Assembly: GCA_030591685.1 (NCBI GenBank)
Contig: JAUVAX010000010.1
Coordinates: 1-64,000 of the forward strand
Length of the DNA stretch: 64,000 nt
Source: Pseudobdellovibrionaceae bacterium
GTDB taxonomy: Bacteria > Bdellovibrionota > Bdellovibrionia > Bdellovibrionales > UBA1609
Direction: 5' to 3'
The notes below the pieces were generated by a model that ran no database searches, was not told the DNA's origin, and worked only from the letters and a program-made list of their open reading frames with translations. The position numbers and the translations under genes were made by a program. Below are positions 52,943-61,234 of this stretch, piece by piece; position 1 is the first letter of the stretch; each line of letters begins with the position of its first letter.

Positions 52943-54280
52943 ATGAAGCTGCGTGGTAAGAAGCTGCTTATACTTTGTGATAAAAAAGATAGCTTTGAAA
53001 GCCTTGAGGCTTACTTAGCTCATAAGGGTGTTTACATTAAATTAATAACATCTGTTGAGGGTTATTTTAAAGCTTTACAGGAGTTTGAGCCTCATTATTG
53101 TTTGGTCAGTATTGATAATAAGGACCCCTACGTTTCTGACTTAATTGAAAACTTAAGAAAGGCAGAATTTATTGTTATCCCAACGGCTGAGACACATAAT
53201 CTTGAGGCCAGCAAAAGAATTGATGAGTATGAAATTGAATACTCCTTGTTTCCGCCTATTAACGGGCAAAAATTAGAAAATATATTAATGTTTTTAGAGA
53301 AAAAACAAGAGTCTGAGTCTGAAACTCTGCGATCTTTAAAGTATGAGAAAAAAGAAAAGCTACAGGCAAAAGACAGTCTTGATTATACAAAAGAAGAGAG
53401 CAAAAGTTTAAAAGAGATTCAGGAGCTATTTTATGAGACCAAAAACAACTCTGAAAAAGTAAGCGAACCCGATGACGTTGCATTAATTAAGAAGGCCATT
53501 GAGTACGAAATGAAGGATGGCAATGCGCCGACCGAGGAGAGCTCAGAGGAGCCTCTAGAGGAGCCGCCAGAGTTCACTCACAGCGGAATTATAGAGGTTG
53601 AACCTAAGGTGGTTAAGGAGATTGATCGCCTTTTTAATGACTCTATGAGTTCAATTAAGGGGTGCAAAAAAGTTGAACCACCTGAGTCCTTAAGGTCGAC
53701 AAGGGACTTCACTGTCTACGCTATAACAACTGAAAAAATGAGTGGGTACATCCTGACCACAGTGGATGCAGCTGTTGGAGATACAAAGGAACAAACTAAA
53801 ATTGAAGGTAAATTTGTAGAGTCACTTACTCGCTCTGTTGACGGACCTTTTGAGCTACAAAGGCTCACTTTGAGCTTTGAAGAATTTGACTTTAAAGACT
53901 GGATAGAGACCTATGATGGTGTTCTTAAGAGTTTTCAGCTTCAGGATATGGTTGTCTCATGGGCCTTTTTACAAAAGACTGAAAATGATTTAATTATGAG
54001 CTCTACAGAGCGTGAGGACATGGTGGGAGTTAACCTCTCTGAAATCACCCCTGAGGTGAAGGCCAAGAATGATCTGTATTTGCATCTTCCAAGTAATAAT
54101 AAATTTTTACTGTACACAAAAGAGGGTAACAATATTGCTTCTAATCAATTTTTGCGATTAAATAAATTTCAGATAAAAGAAATGCACATTAAAAAGGATG
54201 ATATTGATAAATTTAAAGACTACAAGGTTGAAAAAGAAATCACCTCAATGGTAAAAGGTCATAAAAAAGACGCCGCCTAA
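52943..54280 (+). CDS. protein with degenerate receiver-like N-terminal domain
   Basis: 445 residues. The first 120 fold like a response-regulator receiver ('KKLLILCDKKDSFESLEAYLAHKGV', 'HYCLVSIDNKDPYVSDLIENLR') but the acidic cluster and the conserved Lys are missing or altered, so it is probably a pseudo-receiver. Residues 120-230 are a charged, low-complexity linker ('EESSEEPLEEPPEFTHS'). The C-terminal 200 residues form a globular domain with no family I know. It may scaffold a signalling complex. GGGAG precedes the ATG. It is upstream of the formyltransferase-deacetylase gene in the same direction. Confidence 0.72.
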   Translation: MKLRGKKLLILCDKKDSFESLEAYLAHKGVYIKLITSVEGYFKALQEFEPHYCLVSIDNKDPYVSDLIENLRKAEFIVIPTAETHNLEASKRIDEYEIEYSLFPPINGQKLENILMFLEKKQESESETLRSLKYEKKEKLQAKDSLDYTKEESKSLKEIQELFYETKNNSEKVSEPDDVALIKKAIEYEMKDGNAPTEESSEEPLEEPPEFTHSGIIEVEPKVVKEIDRLFNDSMSSIKGCKKVEPPESLRSTRDFTVYAITTEKMSGYILTTVDAAVGDTKEQTKIEGKFVESLTRSVDGPFELQRLTLSFEEFDFKDWIETYDGVLKSFQLQDMVVSWAFLQKTENDLIMSSTEREDMVGVNLSEITPEVKAKNDLYLHLPSNNKFLLYTKEGNNIASNQFLRLNKFQIKEMHIKKDDIDKFKDYKVEKEITSMVKGHKKDAA

Positions 54281-54365
54281 GTAAATTCTATTGTAAATTC
54301 GGCATTTAAACCCCATCATAGTATCGAGTATCAAATAAGGTAATATTAAATAAGGCATTAGTGAT

Positions 54366-56057
54366 TTGTTAGATCAAAAACGAATTATTGTATACACATC
54401 CGGCGGTGCAAATGCTGAACGGTTGGCGTTATTACAGAGTCTGTGTAATGACCCTGAAATAAAGATCATTGCTATTGTACAAGATAATTTTCGACTTTTT
54501 GGGTTAAAAAAAATTAAATTTCTATTTCAAAAATGGGGAGCTTTTGAATTTACTCGTTCAGTAAGCTTTCAAATGGCCAGGACTTTTTTTAGAAAAGTAT
54601 TCAGCAGTTTTGAGGCCTGGCATAATATTTTTGTTCCAATTCAACATAATCACTCTTATATGAAGTTTTGTAAATTACATTCTATTGAACTGTGGAAGGT
54701 TAAAGATATTAATTTAAAAGATAATACGGATAGATTAAAAGCATATAAGGCTGAGCTAGGTATAATTTTAGGTGGTCGCATTTTAAAACAACATGTACTG
54801 ATGGCCCCCAAAAAAGGAACTTTAAATATACATAAACATGATGCGAGGGCTTTTCGTGGTGGTTCACAGCTTGGGTTTATAGAGAAATTCAAAGGTGAAT
54901 CTAAAATTTGTGTCACCATTCATTTTGCAGTTTCAAAGGTAGATGCAGGGGACATTTTAGAGCTTGAGTGCATACCTATTGAAAAATATGACACCAATGA
55001 GAGCCTTTCAATTAAGGCTGGGCTATTAGGCAATAAGCTTTATTTAAAAGCAATTAAAGATACTTTGTCAGGTCAAGAGGTTAGGGTGCCCCAGGATTTA
55101 TCAAAAGGGGCCACTTATTACACCTCTCCTTATTGGCCGAGGTATAGGTTGTGGTCAAAAGTTAAAAAGCAGCAATTACAAGCCATCAATAAGGAGAGCC
55201 CAAGAGGGCCTTCAAGAAAAGCTAAAAAAATATTTTTTTATATAAGGCAATTGTATTTTTATTTAGCGCTCCCACTTTTAGCAAGAAAAAGACGAAACCT
55301 AGAGAAACATGGAAAGGCCCCTATCATTATCTTTTATTACCATGGAATTGGTAATTCAATGGAAAACTGGATGATGTTGCCTATAGAAACATTATGGAAG
55401 CAAATGGAGTATGCAAAAAAATATTTTAAAATAATAAGTCTCGGTGAGGCCGTTGAAAAGCTAAAAAGTGGTAGGAATGATAAAACGTCTGTCGTCTTTA
55501 CTTTTGACGATGGGTATAGAAGTTGCTTCACTCAGTTGAAGCCTCTTTTAGAAACATATAAAGTCCCAGCAACCTTTTTTGTTTGTTCTGAGTCTGCAAA
55601 ACATCAAGTTTCACATAGGCATGACTTTGACAAGGGATATCATGACGTGCAATTAATGACATCTCAACAAATTCTTGAGTCTTATAATTCTGGAATTGAA
55701 ATCGGTAGTCATGCGGAAAACCATGAAAACATGGCGAGCCTTAGTGACGAAAATTGTGAGCGAGTTCTTTTAGGTAGTAAAAATTCAATTGAAAATATCA
55801 TTAATAACGAAGTTTTATTTTTTTCTTACCCCTTTGGATCAATGAAACATCTCTCTAACTTTTCTATAAATGAGGCTCGTAAACATTACTCCGCTGTGTT
55901 TTCAGCTTATGGTGGATATAACATCCCGGATAAAGAGGACTTTCACTATCAAAGAATTGCCAACCCCGTTGAGCTGGCTTCGTTTAAAGCTATTGTGAAT
56001 GGTGTTCATCGATTTAAGCCCTATTATATGTGTCGACCAAAAAAATTTAATTCTTAG
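54366..56057 (+). CDS. fused formyltransferase-like and polysaccharide deacetylase protein
   Basis: 563 residues, TTG start. The N-terminal half (about 1-250) resembles formyltransferase N-domains: 'GTLNIHKHDARAFRGG' and 'IHFAVSKVDAGDIL' carry the Asn154/His156/Asp193 triad. A Lys/Arg-rich segment around 260-315 includes a hydrophobic stretch ('FFYIRQLYFYLALPLL') that may bind the membrane. The C-terminal half is a NodB deacetylase: 'FTFDDGYRS' (Asp381/382), 'IEIGSHAENHENM' (His449/453). The two halves could trim and acylate the same amino sugar. No glycan cluster is beside it. Confidence 0.82.
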   Translation: MLDQKRIIVYTSGGANAERLALLQSLCNDPEIKIIAIVQDNFRLFGLKKIKFLFQKWGAFEFTRSVSFQMARTFFRKVFSSFEAWHNIFVPIQHNHSYMKFCKLHSIELWKVKDINLKDNTDRLKAYKAELGIILGGRILKQHVLMAPKKGTLNIHKHDARAFRGGSQLGFIEKFKGESKICVTIHFAVSKVDAGDILELECIPIEKYDTNESLSIKAGLLGNKLYLKAIKDTLSGQEVRVPQDLSKGATYYTSPYWPRYRLWSKVKKQQLQAINKESPRGPSRKAKKIFFYIRQLYFYLALPLLARKRRNLEKHGKAPIIIFYYHGIGNSMENWMMLPIETLWKQMEYAKKYFKIISLGEAVEKLKSGRNDKTSVVFTFDDGYRSCFTQLKPLLETYKVPATFFVCSESAKHQVSHRHDFDKGYHDVQLMTSQQILESYNSGIEIGSHAENHENMASLSDENCERVLLGSKNSIENIINNEVLFFSYPFGSMKHLSNFSINEARKHYSAVFSAYGGYNIPDKEDFHYQRIANPVELASFKAIVNGVHRFKPYYMCRPKKFNS

Positions 56058-56112
56058 CCGATGTAATCTGATGGTCATTTGAGGGCCTGCGTGCTTTGGG
56101 TGATGAGAGGCC

Positions 56113-57123
56113 TTAATCATCACTCCATTTAAATAATATAGATGTAAGGGTAATGAGGATAGCGCTAGAGACTAGCATAATGGCAACACTAGGCCATACA
56201 TCTACGAGTGTTTTACCTTCAATCATAATGGCTCTTGTAGCGTCGACTAAGTGTGTGAGAGGAATGGCTTTAGAGAATAAAATGATACCTGGGTGGGCCC
56301 CTTCTAAACTAAACCAGACTCCAGAGAGCATCATCATGGGCCATGAGATAATATTTAACACCCCATCAGCAAACTCCTTACTTGTTGTTCTTGCTGAAAC
56401 AATTAGACCAAATGAAATTAAACAAGTAATGCCAACCGTGTAGACGACAACAAGGTCAAAATAGGACCCCTTCATACTAAAATCAATCATGAGCTTAGAA
56501 CCTAAAAATACAATAATAGTAACGCCAAATGCGACAATATACCTTGAAAACACCTGTCCGAGTAAGTACTGATAAGCTTTAAGTGGAGTGGCTTTAAGGC
56601 GTTTTAGAAACCCATTTTGACGATATTTAACAATAATATACCCAACACCCCAAAGACAATTGAACATTAAATTCATAGCAAGGATCCCTGGAAAGACCCA
56701 GTCTAGGTAAGAGATCTCGCGCTCTTTAATGACCCGTTGAGTGACAGGTGTGGACGTCATATTAATCAGTAATTTCTCAAGAATATATCCATTTTTAGAG
56801 GTACTATTGACCCAATATTCAAGATGAGTCGGGTCAGTGACGTCTATGCTTAAGTCAATTTTATGCTTTCTTGTTTTTTCAAGAGCTTGTTTTTGACTCA
56901 TTTCGTGTAGGGCTAAGTTTTTAAGTTTAAAGAACTCATGTGTACTTACATTTTTAACAGGGCCAATAATGGCCACTTGAAAAAGGTCTTTTTTGTCTTT
57001 AGAGAAAATAAACGAAAAAGCAAAAATAATAAAAAAAGGAAAAATAAAGTTCCAACCCAATGAGGCCTTGTCACGGTAAAATTCTTTGGTTCGCGCAGAG
57101 ATGATGGCTATGATTTTCTTCAC
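56113..57123 (-). CDS. ABC-2-type transporter permease
   Basis: 336 residues with six transmembrane helices: one N-terminal ('FPFFIIFAFSFIFS'), a large extracytoplasmic loop to about residue 145, then five more, with the ABC-2 block 'FADGVLNIISWPMMMLSGVWFSLEGAHPG'. It pairs with the ATPase gene two bases upstream to form an exporter (for drugs, lipids or surface polymer). Convergent with the formyltransferase-deacetylase gene. Confidence 0.9.
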   Translation of the reverse strand: MKKIIAIISARTKEFYRDKASLGWNFIFPFFIIFAFSFIFSKDKKDLFQVAIIGPVKNVSTHEFFKLKNLALHEMSQKQALEKTRKHKIDLSIDVTDPTHLEYWVNSTSKNGYILEKLLINMTSTPVTQRVIKEREISYLDWVFPGILAMNLMFNCLWGVGYIIVKYRQNGFLKRLKATPLKAYQYLLGQVFSRYIVAFGVTIIVFLGSKLMIDFSMKGSYFDLVVVYTVGITCLISFGLIVSARTTSKEFADGVLNIISWPMMMLSGVWFSLEGAHPGIILFSKAIPLTHLVDATRAIMIEGKTLVDVWPSVAIMLVSSAILITLTSILFKWSDD

Positions 57124-57124
57124 G

Positions 57125-58054
57125 CTAGTTCCTTGTTTTCTTTCCGGTGAGATCTAAAAATAAATCATCAAGGGTTTGTTTTTTAATTTCAACAGAGGAA
57201 ATATCAATATTTTTAGAGAGGAGATACTTTATAGAATCCCTCACATTATCAGTATGAAATTCAATTCGCTCATAGTTGGTATAGGTTTCGTAAGGAAAGT
57301 CCAAAGGCAGTAGAATGTTTTTATCCAGTGAAATATGCGCCCCTGAATAGTGTTTTTCTAAAAGCTTTCTTGGGGGTCCCTGAGCAATGATTTGACCTTT
57401 ATCAATAATGGCTATTTCGTCACATAAGATATAGGCTTCTTCCATGTAGTGTGTTGTTAATAATATGGTTTTCTTTTTATCTTTTTTAAGGTGGGTTATG
57501 AGGTCCCAAAAGTGTCTTCGAGATTGTGGGTCAAGGCCTGTTGTGGGTTCATCTAAAAATAAAATTTCTGGATCATTAAGCAGTGCTATAGCCAGCAGTG
57601 CTCGTTGCCTTTGGCCCCCTGAAATTTTTTGAGTATCTTGGTTTATAAAATCATTCAATTGGCAGGTTTCTATGATTTGATCTAGAGGTATAGTTTTTTT
57701 AAAAAAACTTTCAAATAGCTTTAGAGCCTCTAGGACGGTGAGGTGATCTTGAAGGCTTGTCGATTGAAACTGTATTCCTATGATGTCTTTGAAGTTTTTG
57801 TCTATAGGCTTTTGATTATAATATATTTCACCGCTTGTAGGTTTTTTGAGGCCCTCTATGATTTCAATAGTGGTGGATTTGCCGGCTCCATTAGGTCCTA
57901 ATAGTCCGTAACATAATCCTGTAGGAATGCTGAGGGTTAAATTATTGACAGCCGTTAAGGATCCATATTTTTTAACTAAATTTTTGATTTCAAGCACTTG
58001 TAGGGGGTCCTTAAGAGGGTCTGTGGATATACTTTTAGTCGTCATTATGGGCAT
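57125..58054 (-). CDS. ABC transporter ATP-binding protein
   Basis: 309 residues. Walker A 'GLLGPNGAGKSTTIEIIEGL', signature 'ISGGQRQRALLAIALL', Walker B 'EILFLDEPTTGLDPQSRRH' and the H-loop 'ILLTTHYMEEA' are intact. The C-terminal extension of DrrA/NatA-type ATPases is present ('ISSVEIKKQTLDDLFLDLTG'). It forms an exporter with the ABC-2 permease. Two ATGs (58054 and 58045) are close; no strong SD discriminates between them. Confidence 0.93.
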   Translation of the reverse strand: MPIMTTKSISTDPLKDPLQVLEIKNLVKKYGSLTAVNNLTLSIPTGLCYGLLGPNGAGKSTTIEIIEGLKKPTSGEIYYNQKPIDKNFKDIIGIQFQSTSLQDHLTVLEALKLFESFFKKTIPLDQIIETCQLNDFINQDTQKISGGQRQRALLAIALLNDPEILFLDEPTTGLDPQSRRHFWDLITHLKKDKKKTILLTTHYMEEAYILCDEIAIIDKGQIIAQGPPRKLLEKHYSGAHISLDKNILLPLDFPYETYTNYERIEFHTDNVRDSIKYLLSKNIDISSVEIKKQTLDDLFLDLTGKKTRN

Positions 58055-58306
58055 TAGGCAAGATATTTTTAAATTTATTTTATAGCTATATTTTTTAGGC
58101 TGAGAGGTTAAAAGTAGAGCTGTATTTACTAAGGTAAAAGTACCAGGACTAAGTAGGGGGAGAAAGGGTAAAAGTAAACAGTAATTGATATAACTGGCTG
58201 TTTTTTGTAAACTTAAATGATTATTGGGGCATAAATAGTGTATGTGTATACCCCTCTTATGCTTTAAACATTAAAAGTCCTTGAGGCTTAATAAAGGGGT
58301 GAAAAA

Positions 58307-58699
58307 ATGAGTAATGAAGACCCAAAAGGTGACCTAGCCACAAGGACTCTGGCCATGCCTAAGGACACCAACGTTCATGGCGATATTTTTGGCGGCTGGT
58401 TGCTATCACAAATGGATATTGCGGGCAGTTTAATTGCTGCAAAAACAATTAAATCAAAAGTTGTTACCGTGGCCGTAGATCAAATGAACTTTCACTTTCC
58501 CGTATACGTAGGTGATGTTGTTTGCTGTTATGGAGATGTGACAAAGGTCGGCACAACATCAATAGCTATTAAAGTAGAGGCTTTTGTTGTGCGTAAGTTC
58601 TCATCAGACAGGACCAAGGTCACTGAAGGAGTATTTACTTACGTTAATATAGATGACAAGGGCCAACCTAAACCAATTAGTGAAGAGTTTAAAAAATAA
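58307..58699 (+). CDS. yciA: acyl-CoA thioesterase, YciA-like hotdog protein
   Basis: 130 residues. The hotdog-fold thioesterase block 'NVHGDIFGGWLLSQMDIAGSL' with the catalytic Asp, plus 'AVDQMNFHFPVYVGDVVCCYG', match YciA/BACH-type acyl-CoA hydrolases. AAGGGGTG precedes the ATG. It is followed with no gap by greB (stop TAA then ATG), so both are co-translated; the functional link is unclear. Confidence 0.92.
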   Translation: MSNEDPKGDLATRTLAMPKDTNVHGDIFGGWLLSQMDIAGSLIAAKTIKSKVVTVAVDQMNFHFPVYVGDVVCCYGDVTKVGTTSIAIKVEAFVVRKFSSDRTKVTEGVFTYVNIDDKGQPKPISEEFKK

Positions 58700-59170
58700 A
58701 TGGCTCGAAACTATATAACCCCAGAGGGAATTTTAAAATTAAAAGAGGAGTTTAAAGAACTTCATCAGGTTGAGCGCCCGGCTTTAGTTAAAGTTATTGA
58801 GTGGGCGGCGAGCAATGGGGACCGTAGTGAAAATGCAGATTACATTTATGGAAAACGAAGGTTAAGGCAAATAGATGGCCGACTACGAGTGTTAATAAAA
58901 AAGATTGAGGCTGCTGAAGTGATCGACCCTATGACTCTAAAGTCAGAGAAAGTAATTTTTGGCGCGTCGGTTGCCGTTGAGGATGAAGAGGGCGAGCAAA
59001 AGAAATACAAAATAGTAGGTGAAGATGAGTATGACCCTGCGAATTTTAAAATTTCATGGCGTTCACCCCTTGCAACAGCTCTTTTGGGTAAATGTGTAGA
59101 TGATGAAATTACTTTAAAAATGCCAAAAGGAGATAAGTTTTATAGAATTTTAAGTATTGAGTTTGTTTAA
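58700..59170 (+). CDS. greB: transcription elongation factor GreB
   Basis: 156 residues. The N-terminal coiled-coil starts 'ARNYITPEGILKLKEEFKELHQVERPALVKVI' and continues 'AASNGDRSENADYIYGKRRLRQIDGRL', with the basic patch and acidic tip (Asp/Glu) that stimulate RNA cleavage in backtracked RNA polymerase. The C-terminal FKBP-like domain ends 'GDKFYRILSIEFV'. The 'IYGKRRLRQID' block is GreB-type rather than GreA. Abuts the thioesterase gene. Confidence 0.94.
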   Translation: MARNYITPEGILKLKEEFKELHQVERPALVKVIEWAASNGDRSENADYIYGKRRLRQIDGRLRVLIKKIEAAEVIDPMTLKSEKVIFGASVAVEDEEGEQKKYKIVGEDEYDPANFKISWRSPLATALLGKCVDDEITLKMPKGDKFYRILSIEFV

Positions 59171-59266
59171 ATAAAAATGACTTATGAATGAATTATAAAA
59201 AATAAGTCAGTTATGCTTAGACGAGATTGTAATAAAATTATAGAGTTTTTTGTTTTAAGAGGATGC

Positions 59267-60601
59267 ATGAGTCAATTATTTATTATTATATTAGCAAGTT
59301 TCATTTCAGGTTGCTTTTGGTCTGATGATTTCAGAAGTATAGAAACAATTAAGAACTCAGGTCAACTCACTGTTCTTACTCGAAGCTCAAGTACAACATT
59401 TTATAGAAATAAAGAGGGATTGTTCGCAGGCTTTGAATTTGAACTCGCAAGCTTGTATGCAAAGCATATTGGTGTTGAGTTAAAAATGATCAATGTCCCA
59501 TCTTTTGAAATAGTTCTCTCCGGAGTTAAAGAGGGACGAGGCGATATAGCCGCTGCGAGCTTAACTAAAACAGCTGAAAGGTTGAAAGATTACTCAGCAA
59601 GTAGGCCTATTAATACAATTCGTCAAAAACTAGTGTGCCACCCCAGTTTTAAGGGCGAAAGTTTTAAGGATATTATTGGTAAAAAATTAGTTGTTGTTGA
59701 CGGCTCCAGTTATGATGAACGCTTAAAATGGTTAAAAAAAGTTAAATACCCTAACCTCAAGTGGTCGACAATTGATAACCTTTCATCAGATCAGGTTCTA
59801 CAACTTGTTTGGGAGGGTGGGCCTGATTGTACGGTTTTAGACTCTAACATTGCACAGGTACAAAAACGCTTTATGCCTGAGTTGAGAATAATAGATGACG
59901 TCTCTGAGGACCAAGACATTGTTTGGTACACGAACAAGAAAAACTCCCCATTGATGGCGTCAATCAACAAGTGGCTTCAACAAGAGGACACGAAGGCCAA
60001 TGTTGAGCGGCTGACATCAAGGTATTATGGTGAGTTTGGTGGAGGGTATAAGTATAATTTAAAATCCTTTGTCTTACGAATAAAAGCTGATTTAAAAAAG
60101 TATAAAAAACTTTTTGTATCAACAGGTCAGAGGTATGATATACCCTGGCAACTGATCGCGGCGGCCTCTTACCAGTTGTCCAATTGGGATGAGAGAGCCT
60201 TTCACCCCTCTGGTGGAAAGGGCTTGATGCTAATCACCAAGGCAATGATTAATAAAGCAAGTACTGGAGACCCATTGGACCCTGGGCGCAATATTGTAAT
60301 AGGGGTCAGTCACCTAAAGGCTCTAATGAATGATATGCCCATATCTATCCCCCCTAATGAGAGGCTTTGGCTTGCACTGGCTGCGTATAATATTGGGTGG
60401 CATCATATAGAGGATGCTCGTAAAATTGCCGCAGGGTTAAATTATAACCCCAATACATGGAATGGGGTTAAAAAGGCACTCCCGCTACTTTCACAGAAGC
60501 ACTATTATAAAGATTTAAAATATGGTTTTGCACAAGGGGTTGAGCCCCTCCTGTTTGTAAAACGAATTAAACAGTACTATAATGTTTTAAAAAAACAGTA
60601 A
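59267..60601 (+). CDS. MltF-like lipoprotein with catalytic Glu replaced (probable pseudo-lytic transglycosylase)
   Basis: ATG 59267 with AGAGGA upstream yields the signal MSQLFIIILASFISGCFW (lipobox ISGC); 444 residues. Residues 28-255 form a family-3 solute-binding domain ('IETIKNSGQLTVLTRSSSTTFY', 'GVKEGRGDIAAASLTKTAER'). Residues 285-440 form a lytic transglycosylase SLT domain ('WQLIAAASYQLSNWDERAFHP', 'LWLALAAYNIGWHHIEDAR'). In MltF the catalytic Glu is in 'AYQES'; here it reads 'SYQLSNW', with Leu304 in place of Glu. It is therefore likely catalytically inactive and may bind peptidoglycan or a fragment as a sensor. Followed after nine bases by a peroxiredoxin gene. Confidence 0.9.
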   Translation: MSQLFIIILASFISGCFWSDDFRSIETIKNSGQLTVLTRSSSTTFYRNKEGLFAGFEFELASLYAKHIGVELKMINVPSFEIVLSGVKEGRGDIAAASLTKTAERLKDYSASRPINTIRQKLVCHPSFKGESFKDIIGKKLVVVDGSSYDERLKWLKKVKYPNLKWSTIDNLSSDQVLQLVWEGGPDCTVLDSNIAQVQKRFMPELRIIDDVSEDQDIVWYTNKKNSPLMASINKWLQQEDTKANVERLTSRYYGEFGGGYKYNLKSFVLRIKADLKKYKKLFVSTGQRYDIPWQLIAAASYQLSNWDERAFHPSGGKGLMLITKAMINKASTGDPLDPGRNIVIGVSHLKALMNDMPISIPPNERLWLALAAYNIGWHHIEDARKIAAGLNYNPNTWNGVKKALPLLSQKHYYKDLKYGFAQGVEPLLFVKRIKQYYNVLKKQ

Positions 60602-60610
60602 GGAACTATT

Positions 60611-61234
60611 TTGCCCCCAACAAAAAGTCAGAAAAGTAAAACTTCTAAAGTGAGTATTAAAAAAAAAGTAACGCTGAAGACTAATGCTAAAAAGAAATCT
60701 AAAAAAAAGATTTCGCGAATTCCTATAGCCAAGTCAAAAGCCTCATTGAAAGTTGATCGGCCTGAGAAATTATTTAAACTAAAGGCCGCTTCATTGAAGA
60801 TCACAGTGAGTGCAACGGGGCAGCAGAGTTTTTGTTTAAAAAACTTTTTAGGACAAAAAGTTGTTCTTTATTTTTACCCCAAGGACCTCACCCCAGGGTG
60901 CACTGTTGAAGGACAAGACTTTAACTCATTATATAATAAATTTAAAAACAGCAACACTGTTATACTTGGAGTGTCGAGAGACACAGTGTCCCTGCATGAA
61001 AGATTTAAGGAAAAGTACGGCTTTAAATTTGAACTTCTCTCAGATAAAGACGAAAAACTATGCAAAGCTTTTGATGTTATTAAACTAAAAAAACTTTATG
61101 GGAGAGAATATTTAGGGGTTGATCGATCGACCTTTGTTATTGATGAGTCGGGAAAGATCATACAGCAATGGCGAGGAGTAAAAGTTAAAGGTCATGCCAA
61201 AGAGGTATTAGAGTTCATTAAGGCCATCGGCTGA
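60611..61234 (+). CDS. bcp: BCP-type peroxiredoxin with lysine-rich N-terminal tail
   Basis: 207 residues, TTG start after AAGGA. Residues 1-60 are Lys-rich ('KKKVTLKTNAKKKSKKKISR'), an added basic tail not usual for the family. The peroxiredoxin domain has 'YPKDLTPGCTVEGQDF' with peroxidatic Cys near residue 97; the resolving Cys found five residues later in E. coli BCP is missing here, making it a 1-Cys form. It reduces peroxides with thioredoxin or another reductant. The 3' end overlaps the convergent threonine aldolase gene by 27 bases. Confidence 0.9.
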   Translation: MPPTKSQKSKTSKVSIKKKVTLKTNAKKKSKKKISRIPIAKSKASLKVDRPEKLFKLKAASLKITVSATGQQSFCLKNFLGQKVVLYFYPKDLTPGCTVEGQDFNSLYNKFKNSNTVILGVSRDTVSLHERFKEKYGFKFELLSDKDEKLCKAFDVIKLKKLYGREYLGVDRSTFVIDESGKIIQQWRGVKVKGHAKEVLEFIKAIG

